Assembly: GCA_002353285.1 (NCBI GenBank)
Contig: DEJJ01000002.1
Span: 88,766 to 102,166 of the forward strand
Origin: Porphyromonadaceae bacterium UBA2751
GTDB taxonomy: Bacteria; Bacteroidota; Bacteroidia; Bacteroidales; Muribaculaceae
Reading direction: 5' to 3'
Length of the DNA: 13,401 nt
The notes under the pieces are model-generated. The model worked only from the letters and a program-made list of their open reading frames with translations. It was not told the origin of the DNA and searched no databases. Position 1 is the stretch's first letter; each line of letters starts with the position of its first letter. The position numbers were made by a program, and so were the translations under genes. This document shows positions 12,997-13,401 of the stretch, piece after piece.

Positions 12997-13401
12997 TCAC
13001 AAGCGCACCCCCGCGCTCAGCCCTAAGGGACGCTTGCGTAGAGCATCGGAGCAAGAAGTGGCAGAAGCATCTCTCCCATGCTTATATAGTTGCCATGAGT
13101 TTATTACGTTATGCCAGATGGAGTAGAACCCTCCGGCGGTAGCGCTGATTGGCGAGAGGAAGGTGTATCCAAGCCATATTATGAAGATAGTATTCTTCTG
13201 TCCCAGCGCCTGTCCTCCCTCCATTCGCAATCCGTAGCGGCTGCCTATCCTCTTGCCTGCCCAGAACTGCATGACGCAAGCCACCAGCGTGGCTATTGCT
13301 ATGCCGAGTATGTGTATCCAGGGCACGTGACTATGATACAAGGCGCGTACCGTCACGCTGATAGCGAGGGCCAGAGCCACCGCCCACATGTAGAAGGCCA
13401 G
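12997..13401 (-). CDS. C-terminal part of a bile acid:sodium symporter-family transporter (truncated by window edge)
   Basis: The frame is open through the right edge, so only the last 134 or so residues are visible. They contain three hydrophobic segments and the BASS-family hallmark GGQALGQKNTIFIIWLGYTF followed by ISATAGGFYSIWHNVINSWQLYK. Family members import organic anions, including bile acids, with Na+. After NSWQLYKHG there is an extra 25-residue tail (RDASATSCSDALRKRPLGLS and so on) that falls within a short hairpin repeat and does not look like the family. This suggests repeat insertion near the original stop codon. The gene likely begins the operon with the GNAT gene and possibly pfkA. 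Confidence 0.8.
   Translation of the reverse strand: MAFYMWAVALALAISVTVRALYHSHVPWIHILGIAIATLVACVMQFWAGKRIGSRYGLRMEGGQALGQKNTIFIIWLGYTFLSPISATAGGFYSIWHNVINSWQLYKHGRDASATSCSDALRKRPLGLSAGVRL
13027..13059. repeat. Short hairpin repeat (REP-like), copy 2
   Basis: This matches 5345-5376 as described there. It is part of a more heavily folded stretch, 13000-13059: CAAGCG (13000-13005) pairs with CGCTTG (13031-13036), and CCCTAAGGG (13021-13029) is a palindrome. It is translated as the tail of the transporter. Confidence 0.6.

Overview
The window looks like chromosomal DNA of a member of the Bacteroidales, most plausibly Prevotella-like. The support is the promoter style and the proteins. At least six sites carry the Bacteroidetes -7 element TAnnTTTG, most with a TTG or TTTG element about 19-22 bases upstream. 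Shine-Dalgarno sequences are weak or absent, and PfkA, PurT, XseA and the MATE and cytidylate kinase-like pair read as Bacteroidetes versions. The genus is an inference; no 16S or other marker gene is present.

Layout. Positions 1-233 hold a pair of TGCATA-type palindromes and the promoter of a toxin-first type II toxin-antitoxin pair (234-904). A TerC/Alx-family membrane protein (1034-2029) and an unrecognised exported small protein (2126-2530) follow. Positions 2517-4028 are accessory in character: a 70-72 bp direct repeat brackets about 1.37 kb holding an unknown gene, a roughly 190-bp imperfect inverted repeat, a terminator and a YafQ-type toxin-antitoxin pair. The right-hand copy of the repeat contains the stop codon of xseA, which is transcribed leftward (4024-5316).

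xseA and a rightward gene cluster fire from back-to-back promoters (5385-5463). The cluster is MATE exporter, cytidylate kinase-like protein, purT and trmO (5497-9398); the first two and the last two genes overlap. A tRNA-Ser(GGA) has its own promoter, a 21-bp echo of its 3' end 58 bases downstream, and a terminator. An SMR-family exporter then overlaps a NUDIX-HAD fusion gene whose linker contains a 33-bp tandem repeat. A strong hairpin separates this pair from the convergent leftward genes pfkA, a GNAT acetyltransferase and the C-terminal part of a bile acid:sodium symporter-family transporter that runs off the right edge.

How it works together. Most of the window is housekeeping: glycolysis (PfkA), purine synthesis (PurT), tRNA modification (TrmO), DNA repair (XseA), small-molecule export (MATE, SMR, TerC) and metabolite clean-up (NUDIX-HAD). 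The two toxin-antitoxin modules and the direct-repeat-bounded block are the accessory part. I did not find a clearly new multi-gene system. The features most worth following are the repeat-bounded toxin-antitoxin cassette, the PfkA Mg-site substitution, the repeat-bearing linker of the NUDIX-HAD fusion, the tRNA 3'-end echo, and promoters that sit so close to start codons that the mRNAs should be nearly leaderless.
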